A stretch of 64,000 nt of DNA from Isoetes taiwanensis (GCA_021234155.1 JAJEKV010000086.1:124001-188000), one strand, 5' to 3'; positions 46,201 through 58,900 are shown, counted from the stretch's first letter. Translations and numbers: made by a program. The notes: generated by a model not told the origin, from the letters alone.

Positions 46201-47071
46201 AGAGTGATAGATTACGTAAATGGCAATGTTGGACCATTCTTTATATTAACAAGCATTCTGATTGAAGACAAAAAGATTCAATATTTGTAATAGCTGTTTG
46301 AAGCATTGGTGTTCCAATGCAAGCACTGCCTTAATGCTGGTTCAACGAATGTGTTTGTGTTTGTTAGAGCTGAAACCTATGTTGTTTGGCTCTTGTTTTA
46401 TGTTTTGGTAACAGGAAAACCGGGGTTCGAATCCCTGGGCCTATAATCATCATCGTGTATCCAATCATTATTACTTTGTGAAAACATGTCATAATTTGGT
46501 AAATGATATGATAATTTGCAATTCTTTTGTACATGGATTGTGAATCCTTACGTAGAAAAGAACTCCTAATAATCTGGCGAAGAAAACTGCCACTAATTGA
46601 GAAAGAAAATAATGGTTCTTTTGTTAATGAATTGATAATGATTGCATTGTAAAAAACACGATTGATTTGTCCCTATACACAAATTGGCTAATTACTCTAA
46701 GCTTCATTAGCTACCATGCTTGTTATAAAAAGTTGAGATATTTTATCGCGTGGAAGGCTATTGGTCCACATAAAAATATGTACATGATATCACTAAAAAA
46801 ACAATAACCCTTAAGATAAAATCATTAATGGTTTATGTCTTACATTACTGATTAGATGATGCTAAACCAAACAAATAAACTACCATAAGAAACCAGGATG
46901 GTGAACTGTGGTAATAATCTAGAGCAACAAACCACAAAGCAGAATCATACAATATAACTAGTAGTTGTTTTTCAACATATTAACCCACAAAATAATATTA
47001 TTTTATTATAGTGGTTTCATTTAAAAATTAATGTAAAAAACTAATACCTTTTATTTTTTGGAGGCCTTGTG
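43271..47071. mobile_element. Nested DNA element F (3.8 kb) in the first intron of the S1 transposase
   Basis: The ends are inverted repeats CACAAGGCCCCCAAAAA (left) and, in reverse, CACAAGGCCTCCAAAAA (right), flanked by TCA (43268-43270 and 47072-47074). The S2 intron lacks it. Subterminal TATAGTGGTTT / AAACCAC motifs are repeated near both ends. The 3-bp duplication and CACAA start suggest a CACTA-like element. I find no transposase; an exon-like open stretch at about 44803-44990 ending at a GTAAGC donor may be a captured gene piece. A 48-bp tandem duplication lies at 43886-43981. Confidence 0.7.
43886..43981. repeat. 48-bp tandem duplication inside element F
   Basis: Two identical copies of a 48-base unit beginning CACCTATTGTGTTCGTTTGG lie directly next to each other. 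Confidence 0.9.
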
Positions 47072-48587
47072 TCATGTTTTTTTAGTTTCTATATTTCTTA
47101 CATGGTTCTGAAATCTAAATTTATTTTTTTTTTGTTCAGTTGCAACTATACCTTGCTTTTGAAAAGGAACATCCTGATATGAAGATATCCCAGCAGACTT
47201 TTGAAAGATTGAAACCAAGCTATATTAGGAGGCTTCAAGAAAGAGAAACATGTTGTTGCCAATACCATCTGCATCTTGAGTTTGCCATGCAAGCCATAAA
47301 TAACATGAGGACTGATCCTTATGGTGTACACAAAGATTGCAAGTGTAAGTCAGAATTTTGTGGTTCGGGTCCAACATGTATTGCTAAAGAAAACACAATC
47401 AAATCAACTAGTGATTATTGGAGACAAATTGTGTGCGCTAAGGATGAGAATGATGAATGGCACAAGCATGCATGTCTAATGCAGACATGTACAAAGTGTG
47501 GTTTGAAGGGGCAAGTGTGGTTTCCTTGCAATTTCCGGTTTGATTGCCTTGATTTTAACATATTTGATTGCTTTAATGTAGGTCGCCAACATGCCCCGAG
47601 AGAAAAGTTAAGAATAATAAGCGGGATGTTAATTGGAAAGTGTTTGAACAGTAAGAGTAGTTTAGATTTTCTTGAGTTTTATGTGTGTTAGTGTAGAGGT
47701 AAATTAAAGCTTTATCCTCTTCGCAAAGAAGAAGTACGTAACAAGAAAACTAGGGTCGGCAAGAAACCTTCAAAGGTTACAAGATTGGCATACAAATCAT
47801 GTTCTCCTTTTGAATTCCATCAAAGATGCAACTAAAACTCAAGACATTTGTTCCACATAATTACAGAGCTCATTGGCAAGCAAAACAATTCGGGCAATGT
47901 TTGGACAATTTTGCGATGATACTATTGTCTCTGTGATAGATTTTGCGCAGAGAATTATGGATTTAAAATTCAACAAGAAGCTCAAAAATCATGTCATTGG
48001 CATATATATTGATCGGTCTCCATTCTTGTACACATCACTTATAGAAGAATGAAAAATCGAGGCGTAAGCAAGAGACGAAGAAGGAAGAAGATGACAAAGA
48101 GATTAAAAAGAAAAATGCTGCAAAAAGAGAAAAGAAAAAACTCATTGAAAGGAATTGTGAAGGAGACTCACTTCTATATCGCTGATGACAAAACTCATGA
48201 TACCGAGTTTGTCCAAAGATTGTCTCCAAAATCATGCATTGGCTAAAATCTATGGGAATTAACTATAACAAACATGTTTTCTCGGAGTGATGGTCGTTTC
48301 TTCACAGCTTTAAGTCTTCAAGACCATTTTACTTCCTTGGTAGGTTTCACAAACATCTTCAAAAGGATATTCTCTGGAATTTTTTGCTAGCTCACATGGA
48401 AAAGGTGAGCATGATGGTGTTGGGAGCCGCCATCAAGAGGATTCTAACAAAGGAAACGTGATAAAATATGATGGAAAGAAATTGCAGTGTGCAAAGGAGG
48501 TGGTTGCATTTCTTAGGTGGTACTTCAACAACAATCCCACTGATATTGACATAACAAGGTATACTTTACTAGTTTTCCTCTGCATAC

Positions 48588-48658
48588 TTAAAGCACTTAA
48601 GCACTTAAAGCACTTAAGCACTTAAGCACTTAAGCACTTAAAGCACTTAAGCACTTAG
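48588..48658. repeat. AAGCACTT short tandem array in an S1 intron
   Basis: About nine copies of an 8-9 base unit (AAGCACTTA) lie in the last intron of the transposase. The same 8-mer and its complement (AAGTGCTT is its near palindrome) also occur just inside both ends of S1 and S2. Confidence 0.85.
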
Positions 48659-49869
48659 AAATTAAGGGCATGAATATATAAATTGTTTGTGTATGTGGTT
48701 GTTAATGGGCTACTCTATTATATAAAACATGATATTTCCCAGTCCTAAATCAAGATTGTCTTCTTTTTATATTTTTTGATATCGATATTCTTCAAACATT
48801 TTTAAGACTCGAAGCACTTTACAACACTAAGCACTTGTGCAGGTACTTCTGGGAAATTGATCCCTCAAAAATAGATAGATCTGAGAGATTTGACTGTCAC
48901 ACTTTGAAAGGAACTACACAACTCCATTGCATAAGACCATGTGACAAGGACAACACTCTAAAGGTAGCTTATAGACCTCTCATGCTTCGCGTGAGAATTG
49001 TGTTCAATTCCAATGGGACTCCCCGCACCACCTAAGTCACGCATTGGTGGTTGGGAAACCACTTGAACTAAAAACCTAAGGAGATTAAAGCAACTAATGA
49101 TGCTAATAAAGCATCGATGAAGACTTGCGAGATAGAAGATGAACATGAAGAAGAGGATGATGAGGAAGACTATGACATAGCTAGTTCTATGGTAGAGGTT
49201 GGAGATAATTTTGTGTCAATGCAGAGGAAGGTAATGAAGAGGGGTTGATTTTTATGTATTGAAGTGCCGTAAGCAAAGAACACTTTGCTTGAGGATTATG
49301 TGGATGGATGGGGAAATGTATTTGCAGTTGAATGCATTATTGTCTCGGGATATTACTATAAAAGCAGGTGGGTGGTCTCAAATTTGAGCTACTTGGATGA
49401 CCAAACCAGTGGCTAGTGTGTATAGCCACCTTGTAAGATTAGCTAACTTTGAAATGATTGCGGATGAAGAGGATGGTATGTTGTATACTATGGCTGAAGA
49501 CACTTGCCAACAGATTATATGTAGCCTCCCATACTCGGCTTAAATTCTATGGTCAAACTCGGCTTAAATATCGCTCATATGGTATTGACTCAATTACTAT
49601 TCATAGTTTGACTATTAAAGCAAAAGCACTCACACAAAAAACATCAATGCAATTGTAACCTGAAAATCATGTATTTATGTTCCCCATTACATCAAAATTG
49701 TGGCATATCCGTCAGATAACATGTACAAAATTGTGGCATGTCCGCCTCGAAGTTATATATAAGTCTTCACTATTTCAATATATAACCTCGAACCTGCATG
49801 AATCAAGTGTCTATCAACTTAACTTTGAATCACGAATCAACTTCGCATTCTATCTCTCTCTGTCCCGAA

Positions 49870-52455
49870 GTATGAAAGGTCTCCCTTAACCATTGTAGCC
49901 GACCTTTGCAATATTGTTTTACCATTTCGGTTTCCTTTCCCAATTCAAACTCGACATTGTTTCTAGAATTCTCGAGAGCATCCTCTCGTGTAATTGATCC
50001 GCCTACAATGCTCCTTTAGAATGTTAGAGAAATCATCAACCATTGCCACATCCTTAAGTACTGGCAGGAATTGGTCCAATACATAATCATCTGCATCCAA
50101 ATTAAAGCCTGGAATCAAAAGAGATGTGAAAGGTGGAGAGGCAAATGTTTTATGAATACTATCATCCAACAATATGCAATTGCCCTCATATTGGGGTATT
50201 CACTAAAAACTGCAGATAAAGGTTTTAAGTACAATGGTTTTTCAGATCGGATGAGCCACTTGAAAGGCATCTCTAAGCAATGGGTCTGATCCCAAATAAA
50301 TACAAAGTCATGTCTAATAACTGGTGCTATGACATCCACAACTTCATTTACATTAACCTTGTTCATGGATGACCAAATTGCTATGTCAAAGTGTGCCATT
50401 GCTGCCTGCAGAAATTCCCTTTGCATGAGGCCTTAAAACAACCAATTTCTTGCTTGTTTTTGAAATCCACAACCTGCTGTCCACACGTACAGGATTGTTC
50501 CTACTGTATGTCCTTACTAGAACACCATTCACATCTAAAATAAGAAGTTTCCTCTTCAAAGAGGACTTTGCTGTACACCTATCATTCAAAAAATATAAAG
50601 TAAACACCAACTCAAACACAAACACAAACAGAAATTTAAAATACTAAAATAATAATAACCTGTCAACATTTTGGTCAACATTTTGATCAACCATTTGTTC
50701 AACATTTTGGTCTTGAAATAAAATTGTACCTGAACATTCAAACATTTATAGTTAAATCAAAGATTTTATAGACACATTTGAATTGCCTCTTAAGACCTCC
50801 ATAATTGCATTCATTTTGGTACCTGTGTCTTCCTTTTCTAGTTCTTCCTTTTCTGGTCCTTCCTTTTTCTGTTTCTTCCTTTTCTAGTTCTTCATTTTCT
50901 GTAATTGTTTCATCCTTTTCATATTCAACCTCAACTTCCTTTACAGATTCCATATCCTTTGCCAATGCCCTCCTTCTAAAATTGTACTTCCTGCCTTCTT
51001 AACCTGTGTTCTTTGCCTTTTTAATGTTTTTGCCCTTCTTTGTTGCAACCTCTCCATCTTTCATTTTCCTTTTGTTGGCTGCTTTCTTCTCTCTCGAAGG
51101 GGTAATTTGTACATCCTTACTACATCCTGCACCATCCTGTTCAACAACAGTTTCATCCTGCTCACTTGCATATCCTTCAGTGGATGCTTTTCTAGCCTTT
51201 TGCCTTAACTGCTTTTTAAGACTACACAATGCATCTTTCAGCACTTTTTCCATTCCAGAAGGTGGCACATAGTCTTCAGTAGCAGAAGAGGACCTAACAA
51301 GTGAATCAAGTTGATTTGTAGGTATATCTACTGTAGGCATATCAACTATTTTATTTCCTTCTGCTGCTGCTGTCACATGCATGCCAAGCTCAAGAAATAA
51401 ATCTGGATGAATTACACCCCCACATACCTTGCATTTACCTTCCTTCAACAAGGCTGCACAAGCCACATGGTACTCATGATCACAACTTAAAATCAAAGAC
51501 AATTTGTACCTATCATGAAAAAGTAGGCCACAAGCACATCAAGCACCAAAGTTGCAGATTCCTAGTAGTCTTCTGCTGATAGTGTTGATGCAGAATGGAT
51601 TAAAACTTATATTCTTCAATTCTGTAAGATTAGAAAGATTAGCTCTGAGTTCTGAAATTCTGCCCTCTTTCTCTTTGATCTCCACTTCCAAGGTATTCTT
51701 CCTCGAGCTACTCCCTTCTGTATCTGGAGACTTGAAAAGGTTTTTAACTCGGTTACAGTAATATGTCTCCATTTGTAGTATCATCTCCAATTCCTTCCTC
51801 AGATCAGAATCCTCCCACAACTCAGATATTGTGGTTTTCAAATCCTCAACTTTCTTCATGCTCTCTTCAAGTTCCACATTGAATTTTTCATTAGACTTAG
51901 CCTCTGCAGCTAAACTAACCTCAATTGCATGCACCTCTTCTAACATGCTTGCCCTTTCATTCTCAAGCTTATTTACAGCTTCCTTAATCAATTCAAAGTT
52001 CTCTTTTAAAGCAGAGTGGTCTAATTTTGAACTAAAAAGTAAGTAACTTTGCTAGAAGTGGCAACATGGACATCCTTTCCCCTAGACCTGCAATTTCTAT
52101 ACTTCATAACTTGAGCTCCAAAAGAGGCCCAATTGATCTTGTGCTTTGCAGGGTTTGAAATGGCAGTATCACAATTTTCCCATGCAAAAGCATAAGCCAC
52201 CTGCTTTCTCACTTCATTGTTTAGCATAGTTTCCTTTTGATATAATTTTTTCAACAATCTGTCCAATTTTTCTCGGAACCGAGGCTGGATTATGAAAACT
52301 TTCATCTTATTGCTTGGGCCTTCTTGCCAAACCGAGGCCCATTGTGCATCTGTTACATTCTCTTTCAACCATTTTACTTTCAAAGCAGGCTGCAATCCTT
52401 CACCAGAAAGTCCATGAATGTCTATGAAATCTTGCTCAGTCACCGCTTCGGCCAT
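49870..52455 (-). pseudogene. Accessory gene of S1: N-domain, coiled coil, RING-H2, FCP1/NIF-like domain
   Basis: Minus strand from ATG 52455. The N-terminal domain (52455-52040, MAEAVTEQDFIDIHGLSGEG) is not recognised. Coiled coil follows at 51991-51600, then a RING-H2 finger (second half at about 51500-51420: CDHEYHVACAALLKEGKCKVC). Next is a Lys-rich and acidic stretch (51200-50740) and an HAD phosphatase domain of FCP1/NIF type (50580-49970): LLILDVNGVLVRT, HFDIAIWSSMNKVNVNEVVD, FVFIWDQ, LDDSIHKTFASPP. A conserved tail (RLQWLRET) runs to about 49870. In S2 the pieces join by splicing into one gene. Here frameshifts lie near 50430, 50200 and in the coiled coil. Confidence 0.75.
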
Positions 52456-53768
52456 TGTAAATTGAACGGATCAAAGGATTGTGTGACGGAATTGGTGATC
52501 TAGGAAGAGGATTCGGAAACAGGGGATTCGAAATTGGGGCTGAATAAAGAAAGGGCGCGCGGGAAACGAGGCAAATGATGTCCTCTGAAAAAAAACTGTC
52601 ACTGCTCGAATTTCGGTGCTTTAGGTGCTTGGTGCTTTCGCGCATTTTGGGGTACCACTATCAAATTTACACCCTATGGCCTTCCGGAGACGCAGACTCA
52701 AGGTATCACCCTTCGAGCCTACTCCAGGTTTCATGAAGACCTGGTCCGATGAGGCAGGTCAGGGAAGTGTCCCCTTCCAGGATCACAGCGGTTCCATGGG
52801 TGAGCTAGAGAATATGTGCCGCATCAGCGACCCCCGTATCCGTACCCGACCTACTCCCCTAACTTTATCTTCAAAGTACAGGATGCCATATACGGGTCAC
52901 ACCTCTGCACCCAGGGAGTGTCAGACCCATACCCAGCCCTCTACGTGACCGGCTATCAGGCCTAGCCCACTGTAGGAGTCCCAGGAGCCTTTTATGTTCG
53001 TGCAAGACCCCACCCCCACTTCACCACTGCGTCCCTTCTCTGGTGCTAAGCAATTCCATAGCATCCACGACTCGGTGGTCTCTTGTGCACAGGCCGCACT
53101 AGTTGGGAGTTAAGGAAACTACTAGGAGCATACTAAGAACATGAGGCACAGAGGTCTCTACCCCCCTTTAATCCCTGACAGAGATACTATCATAGATTCA
53201 TCCATCCATCCATAACAAAGCATAATCCATAATTGAAATATAATCCTAAGTATCAAAGAAGGGTTAATCCTAACAAAGATAACCAGAGAAGACTAACTGA
53301 GGCGCTATCCTACAAATCTCAAGCTTGACTACCCACTAACCCGAGTTTCTGCTAGAACCGTTATCATGGGGCACCTCCATCTTTCAGCAACTTGGGTGTT
53401 CAGCAACAACTTCAGCAACTTGGGTGTTCAACAACAACTTGGGCGCTCAACAGCTGCTCCTCCTGGTTCGATTTTGAAGCCAAAATGGGGTAGGGATCCA
53501 ATTTGATGCCCCAAGTTAGCATTCTCATGCTGGCCAATCGAATTTGGCCAGGTGGCACCTTCCTAATTAATCAATTATCTTAATTGAGTTAATTTGACAA
53601 TGCTTCCTTAATTATAGGTAATTAACCTTTAATAATTAATTTAGCATAGCTAAATTAATCCCTTTTAGGTCAACCCCCTAGGTTAAAATACCCCATGGTG
53701 GCGTATCTTTACTGCGTGACGTATTAGTATATTTATACGTATACCATATAAATACTTGGAACATCACA

Positions 53769-54004
53769 TTAAAGGCAAAGGCCAAGTGTCCACGTCAGGA
53801 GCCAAGGCCACACCAATTAAGAAGAAGAGACCAAGAGAGTCCACGGCATAGAGTAAGCCACGACGCGTCAGTCTTTAATGCCAGGAATCATGGTAATTAT
53901 AATTCCAGATATTATGGTGCAATCAGCAGAGATTTTTGGGATTAGGTAATCGAAGACTCTAAAACGACCATCTTCTTGCTATTATGGGCCCGAGGCCATT
54001 GTAC

Positions 54005-54035
<31 letters not shown>

Positions 54036-54487
54036 TTTAGACTTAGAAGTTTAAATAGGCCTTGGCATTTTAGTTGCCTCATCTCCTCCTTAGAGATTTC
54101 ATGTATTCTCAGTGATTATTCAAGACTTTCTCTTGTCTTCAATCATTGTTCTCTTGTTTCTTTCTGTTCTCCAGTTTTCTAGTTTCTTATCGTTGCAACA
54201 TCTTGCATGATACTTTCCTATGGAGGAGTTGTTTGTTGGACTCTAAGGTTCTTGCAGAGGATTGTCCTACAAGATCTCTCGAATCAGGATCCCAAACGAT
54301 CGCAAATGCCTAAAACCCTTAAAATTGCTCCGTGCATCTACGAAAGGTAAAAAAACACTTCCCAAGAATATTTCTTGCAAAACAACTTTCCAAAAAGATT
54401 TCCACCAAAACATTCTCCAATTCTATTCTATTGATCTAGGAGTAAGATATAGAACCATTGCCCACAAGCTCCAAAGAAAGAAACTTA
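53769..54487. other. Retroelement debris with a TATA-bearing LTR-like promoter
   Basis: Plus strand: GGGCCCGAGGCCATTGTAC followed by a (TA) run at about 54003-54028, the same module as at 2225-2260 on the minus strand, then a pyrimidine-rich transcribed stretch like R/U5. The 86-codon frame at 54262 has no recognisable protein. The boundaries cannot be fixed. Confidence 0.4.
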
Positions 54488-54499
54488 GCTCTGATACCA
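54488..54499 (-). other. Primer-binding site of another minus-strand LTR element
   Basis: TGGTATCAGAGC on the minus strand. Two bases away, a possible LTR edge reads TGTACTAATTG on the plus strand from 54502. It belongs to a different family from copies A-E. Confidence 0.65.
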
Positions 54500-54501
54500 A
54501 T

Positions 54502-55206
54502 TGTACTAATTGTTACGAATAACTATTCTTCCTTACAAATTCATCAACTTATTAGAAAGTAAAACACCACATGGTACTCAATTTAACACCCAACTGAACC
54601 AACTAGAAAAGATATCATCAATTCAAGCTACTCCGCAAGATTGTATAATTTTCTAGCCATCAACCACTGGTATTACAAGAACTCCTTTTAATGATAGGAA
54701 TCTAGAGAAAATAGTACAGAGTGAGGCTAGGCTCATCATCAAATATAAAAAGAAGTAGGGCTAGTTTTGCAGTCAGCTTAGACTTCTATGCACCTTTCTG
54801 GACATAACTCTCGTACCATAAGAAATCTATGGACAAACAAGCCCAATCTGGAAACTAGACTTTGAGATCTTTCCAACAAGATAATGAGCTAAATTCTAAG
54901 TCGCGGTTCCAAAGATATCACTTCTCGAAGTCATCCTTCTATTTATAGGTAACAACACCTTTTTTTTTTTTTTTTTGCTTTTAAATAGAGGTCAAGGTTT
55001 AATTTTAACTTTCTCTTTGATAATATCAAGATTTAGACATACTGGATGGCTTTCTTACTTGATCATATCAATAAATACTATTCCATGCAAGGCCACATTA
55101 GCACTATATCAGCGGCATTTGTCCTCAATGGCACCCTGGTAACAACATTGATAGAGTCTATCCTCGTGCGCGTCTAACTGCCCATCTCAATTTGCCGGCA
55201 ATGTGC
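54502..55206 (-). repeat. Probable 5' LTR, interrupted or ended by S2
   Basis: AT-rich sequence beginning with TG next to the primer site. The far end was not identified; S2 inserted at 55211. A T-run lies at about 54960-54976. No coding signal. Confidence 0.4.
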
Positions 55207-55564
55207 ACCTGGGTGTAAATTTGATATTGGTACCCAAAAAGCACCGTCCGGACACTTGCTTTAAGTGCTGAAAGTGCTTTTTATTCGATCTTCGTTAGTA
55301 TAACAGATTTTGAGGTAGTTATTCCTGAAATAGCAATCATCCTCCGAGGAAGCTGGGATCGATGACATGGATTGATTCCTTGGGCGCGAATTTGGAATTC
55401 AGATCATACCAAATGCTGGGAAATTTCTTCCGAGATTTCTTGTTTGGCGGAAATTGGTTCGGGCTTCTTGCAAGAATTCTTCATTTTGAAGAACAAGCTT
55501 ACACTATCTTCGTCAATTGCAATTTCGACAAATTGCAATTGCAATTCCTTTTCATATCAATTCG

Positions 55565-58500
55565 ATGGCAAGTTCTCCAAAAACGGTTGAAGCCGCTAAA
55601 CGGAGAATTTACTTGGAGCTAGATGCCATGAGAAAAAAGAGAAGCCGAAGAGAATTTGAGAATTGGAGAAGGAGAATATTGCGCTGCAAAGTAAAAATAA
55701 AAAAGAGCGTTCTTTGAGTCATAGAAGACAACAGAACTTTTGAAAGAGTTGGAGAATTCCTTTTTTCATATTGTAAGGAATTGTGCCGATGATAATTCTA
55801 AAGGATTAGTAGCTCGAGTTTTATAAAAAGAATCAAACACTTACCACATGTAACTCTAGCGATCCAAAGGAGTTAAATGTGATGAAAGACGGATTTCCAA
55901 TGTTAGGGAAACTATGCAGCTCAAAAATTTCAAAGAAATACCGATGTACTCATAGCTAGGAAGTCCACACTCCAAATGGCGCTTTCAACAGGTTAAAGGG
56001 ATTAATCGAGAGTGCATTTTCAAGGCTTCTTTCCATTCCCGTGAAAACTGTGAACCCAAGCATTTAGAAGAAGAATATGTGCCGAGTTTGATGTTTGGTC
56101 CATGGTCAATGCATGCAAGGAAGAAGAGATCCGATGCTCTTTTCCCTCAAGAGATAGGCTAACAGAAGAAAGTTTTGGGATGAAAATATACTGGGGTTTC
56201 ACCCTATAAGAAACATGTTAGAAAACATGTTACTTGAAAGTGGTGAAAGAATTGATCATCCAATACACTTGCTAGAAGTTACACGGTATGTTTTGATTCT
56301 TTTTTTTTTTTTACTAATATGCCTATTCGGCTTAGAACTAGTTTCCCAATTCTAGAAAAAACGACCTCAAGGCCTCAAGCTTGCCACAATCAATGTTTAG
56401 TCCAGTAATTACGACATTATTATTGACAAAAGATAGCATTTGAGTCAATCTTTTTGTTTTTAACATGATTGTCTAGTTTACGTAATTTTGACATTATTAT
56501 CGATCTGAATTCTCTTTTCTTTTTGTTCGATTCGCGACTTTACCTTGCTTTTCAAAAGGAACATGCTGATTTGAAGATATCCCAAGACTTTTGAGAGGTT
56601 GAAACCAAGCTATATCGGAAGCTTCAAGAAAGAGAAACCCGTTGTTGCCAATACCATCCGCATCTTGAATTTGCCATGCAAGCAATAAATAAAATGAGGA
56701 CCGATCCATATGGTGTACACAAAGATTGCAAGTGTAAGTGCGAGAATTTGTGGTTCAGTCCAACATGTTTAGCTAAAGAACACACTAACAAATCCACTAG
56801 TGAATATTGGAGACAGATTGTGTGTTCAAAGGATGAGAATGAAGAATGGTACAAGCATGCATGTCTAATGCACGCGTACTAAGTGTGGTTTGAAAAGGTA
56901 ATGGCTCCTTTTCTATTTCCCCGCTTTGATTGTCTTTAATCTAATTTATTTGTTTGTCGGGTGTGCTTCCTACATGTCCTAGAGAGAAGGTTAAGAATAA
57001 TAGGCAAGATGTTAATTGAAAAGTGTTTGAAAAGGTAAATGTAGTTTACATTCTCGCTCAATTTCATGTTAGTGAAGCAAAGAGGTCCGCTTAAAGTCGT
57101 TCACTTTTGCAAAGAAGAAGTTCGAACAAAAAACCCGAGAGTCCGGCAAGAAACACCCGCAAAGGTTACCAGATTGGCATACAAATCAGGTTCTCCTTTG
57201 AGTTCCATGAACATGCCACTAAAACTTTGAAGACCTTTGTTCCACATAACTACCGAAAGCACATTGGCAAGCCAAACAATTCAAGCAATGTTTGGCATCA
57301 ATTCAAGAAGACACTATTGTGTCTCGAATAGATTTTGCGAGAATTATGGATTCAAAATTCAGCAAGAAGCTCAATCATGCCATTGGCATACCGACCAAGT
57401 TTCTATTCGGTGCACATCACTTACGTGGAGAATGAGAAGATCGAGGCGTAAGAAAGACAAAAAAAAAGGAAGAAGATAATAAAGAGTCCAAAAAGAAAAA
57501 TGTTGCAAAAGAGAAAAGGCAAGACTCCTTGAAAGGAATTGTGAAGGAGACTCATTTCTACATCGAAGATGACAAAACTCATGATACTTGAGTTTGTTCA
57601 AAGATTGTCTCCAAAATCATGCAGATTGGCTACAATCTATTGGAGTTAACTATAAAAAACATGTTTTTTGGAGTGATGGTTGTTCTGCACAGTTTAAGTC
57701 TTCAAGACCATTTTACTTCCTTGGCAGGTTTCACAATCGACTTGAAAAGGATATTATCTGGAATTTTTTTGCTAGCTCACATGGAAAAGGTGAGCATGAT
57801 GGTGCTGGAGCTGTCATCAAGAGGATTCTAACAAAGGAACAGATGAAATATAATGGAAGGAAATTGCAATGTGCAAAGGAGGTGGTTGCATTTCTTAGGT
57901 GGCACTTCAGCAACAATCCTTCTGATAATGACTTATCAAGGTAAAATTTGCTTATGTTTTTCTCAGAACCACAGTGAAGTGCTTGAAGTCTCGACAAAGA
58001 CTTCAAACATAAAGCACCTGTGTCTGAATCACTTCAAACAATAAATGGTTTGAACCTGCAAATATTGTTTGTAGCTATGGTTGTAATTTGCATATTACAC
58101 ACATTACAAGCAGGTTTCAGTTACTACTAAAGAATATTTGTTCATATTTTTACAGGTTCTTGTATATATTTTTTGACTATGTCAGCACTACAAGCACTTA
58201 CAACACTTGGCACTTGTGCAGGTATTTTTGGGACATTGAATCCTCAAAAATAGACAGATCAGACAGGTTTGATTGTCATACTTTGAAGGGAACCACACAA
58301 CTCCACTGCATAAGACCATGTGACAGGGAGAACACTTTAAAGGTAGCTTATAGACCTCTTTCTTGCTTTTGTGAGAGTTGTGTTCAATTCCAATGGGACT
58401 TATGCGACACAAACCACGTATTGGTGGTTGGGAAACTTGTGAACTAAAACCGAAAGAGATTAACTCAGCTAATGATGCTAATAAAACAAATGGATGAGGA

Positions 58501-58900
58501 CTTGCGGATAGAAGATGAACATGAAGAGGAGGAAGAAGAAGAAGACTATGACATAACTAGTTCTATGGTTGAGGTTGGAGATAACTTTGTCACAATGCGA
58601 GAAAGAAGGTAATGAAGAGGGAGTTGACTTTTATGTCTTAAAGTGCAGAGAAGCAAAAACACATTCTTTGGAAGACTATGTAGATGGATGGGGAAATGTA
58701 TTTGGGGTTGAATCATTTATTGTTTCAGACATTATTATAAACAGTTGGATGGTCTCCAATTTGAGCTACTTGGATGACCAACCCGCGGGCTAGTGTGTAC
58801 AGCCATCTAGTAAGATTAGCTAACTTTGAAATGATTGCAGATGAAGAGAATTGTGGATTGTATACTATGTCCAAAGACACCGCCAACAAATAATGTGTAA
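55565..58900 (+). pseudogene. Multi-exon DDE-type transposase of S2
   Basis: Proposed exons: 55565-56285 (MASSPKTVEAAKRRIYLELD), about 56530-56897 (Cys-rich: CKCKCENLW, YWRQIVCSKDENEEWYKHAC), about 56965-57033, about 57070-57941, and 58222 onward. The core has VPHNYR, FCENYGFKIQQEAQSCHWH, then FWSDGCSAQFKSSRPFYFLG and WNFFASSHGKGEHDGAGAV with IKR, the strongest family signature. The last exon has RYFWDIESSKIDRSDRFDCH and CFCESCVQFQW, then an acidic tail and VDGWGNVFGV. Stops and indels occur in most exons; the 57588-57944 core is open. The motifs resemble a DDE transposase family I associate with Sola elements; this needs a profile search. Confidence 0.78.

Larger units (their letters stand above)
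42522..49520 (+). pseudogene. Multi-exon DDE-type transposase of S1
   Basis: Exon 1 (42522-43238) starts MASSPESIDSAKRRIYLELE, a basic, coiled-coil-like N-terminus, then an HTH-like part (AISRLLSISKKTVAQAFRRR). It has TAG at 42708 and TGA near 43147. Exon 2 begins at 47140 after TTCAG and has a Cys-rich block (ETCCCQYHLHLEFAM, CKCKSEFCGSG, CTKCG). The core region (about 47750-48560) includes DFAENYGF-type sequence with E.Q..HW and the SDG motif near 48286. The last exon starts at 48843 (RYFWEIDPSKIDRSERFDCH). Many stops and indels; inactive. Compare S2, which is better preserved in the core. Confidence 0.75.
42183..52674 (+). mobile_element. Large DNA transposon S1 (10.5 kb including nested element F)
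   Basis: The ends are inverted repeats of about 29 bp with one mismatch (left GGGTATAAATTTGATAG, right end reading GGGTGTAAATTTGATAG in reverse). They are flanked by a 4-bp target duplication, TATA (42179-42182) and TATG (52675-52678; TATA in empty sites). It carries a DDE transposase gene on the plus strand and an accessory gene on the minus strand, converging near 49.6-49.9 kb. Without F it is about 6.7 kb. S2 has the same plan. The 4-bp duplication and transposase motifs fit best with Sola-like elements as I know them, but this assignment is tentative. Confidence 0.88.
41688..53768 (-). repeat. 5' LTR of copy E, split by DNA transposon S1
   Basis: The LTR pieces 41688-42182 and 52675-53768 join to about 1585 bp, from TGTGACGCTCCC to GGAACATCACA on the plus strand. 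This is the only full-length LTR of the main family in the window, apart from its insertion. The target site of S1 within it (CATCACTATAGCC) is seen uninterrupted in copies G and C. Confidence 0.85.

Noticed and set aside
46415-46446. GGTTCGAATCC, identical to a tRNA T-arm/B box
   Set aside because: No A box, anticodon arm or acceptor stem is found within the upstream 70 bases; at best a decayed tRNA or SINE fragment inside element F.
48588-48658. CRISPR-like array
   Set aside because: The 8-9 base units are directly tandem without spacers, and the context is a eukaryotic intron.
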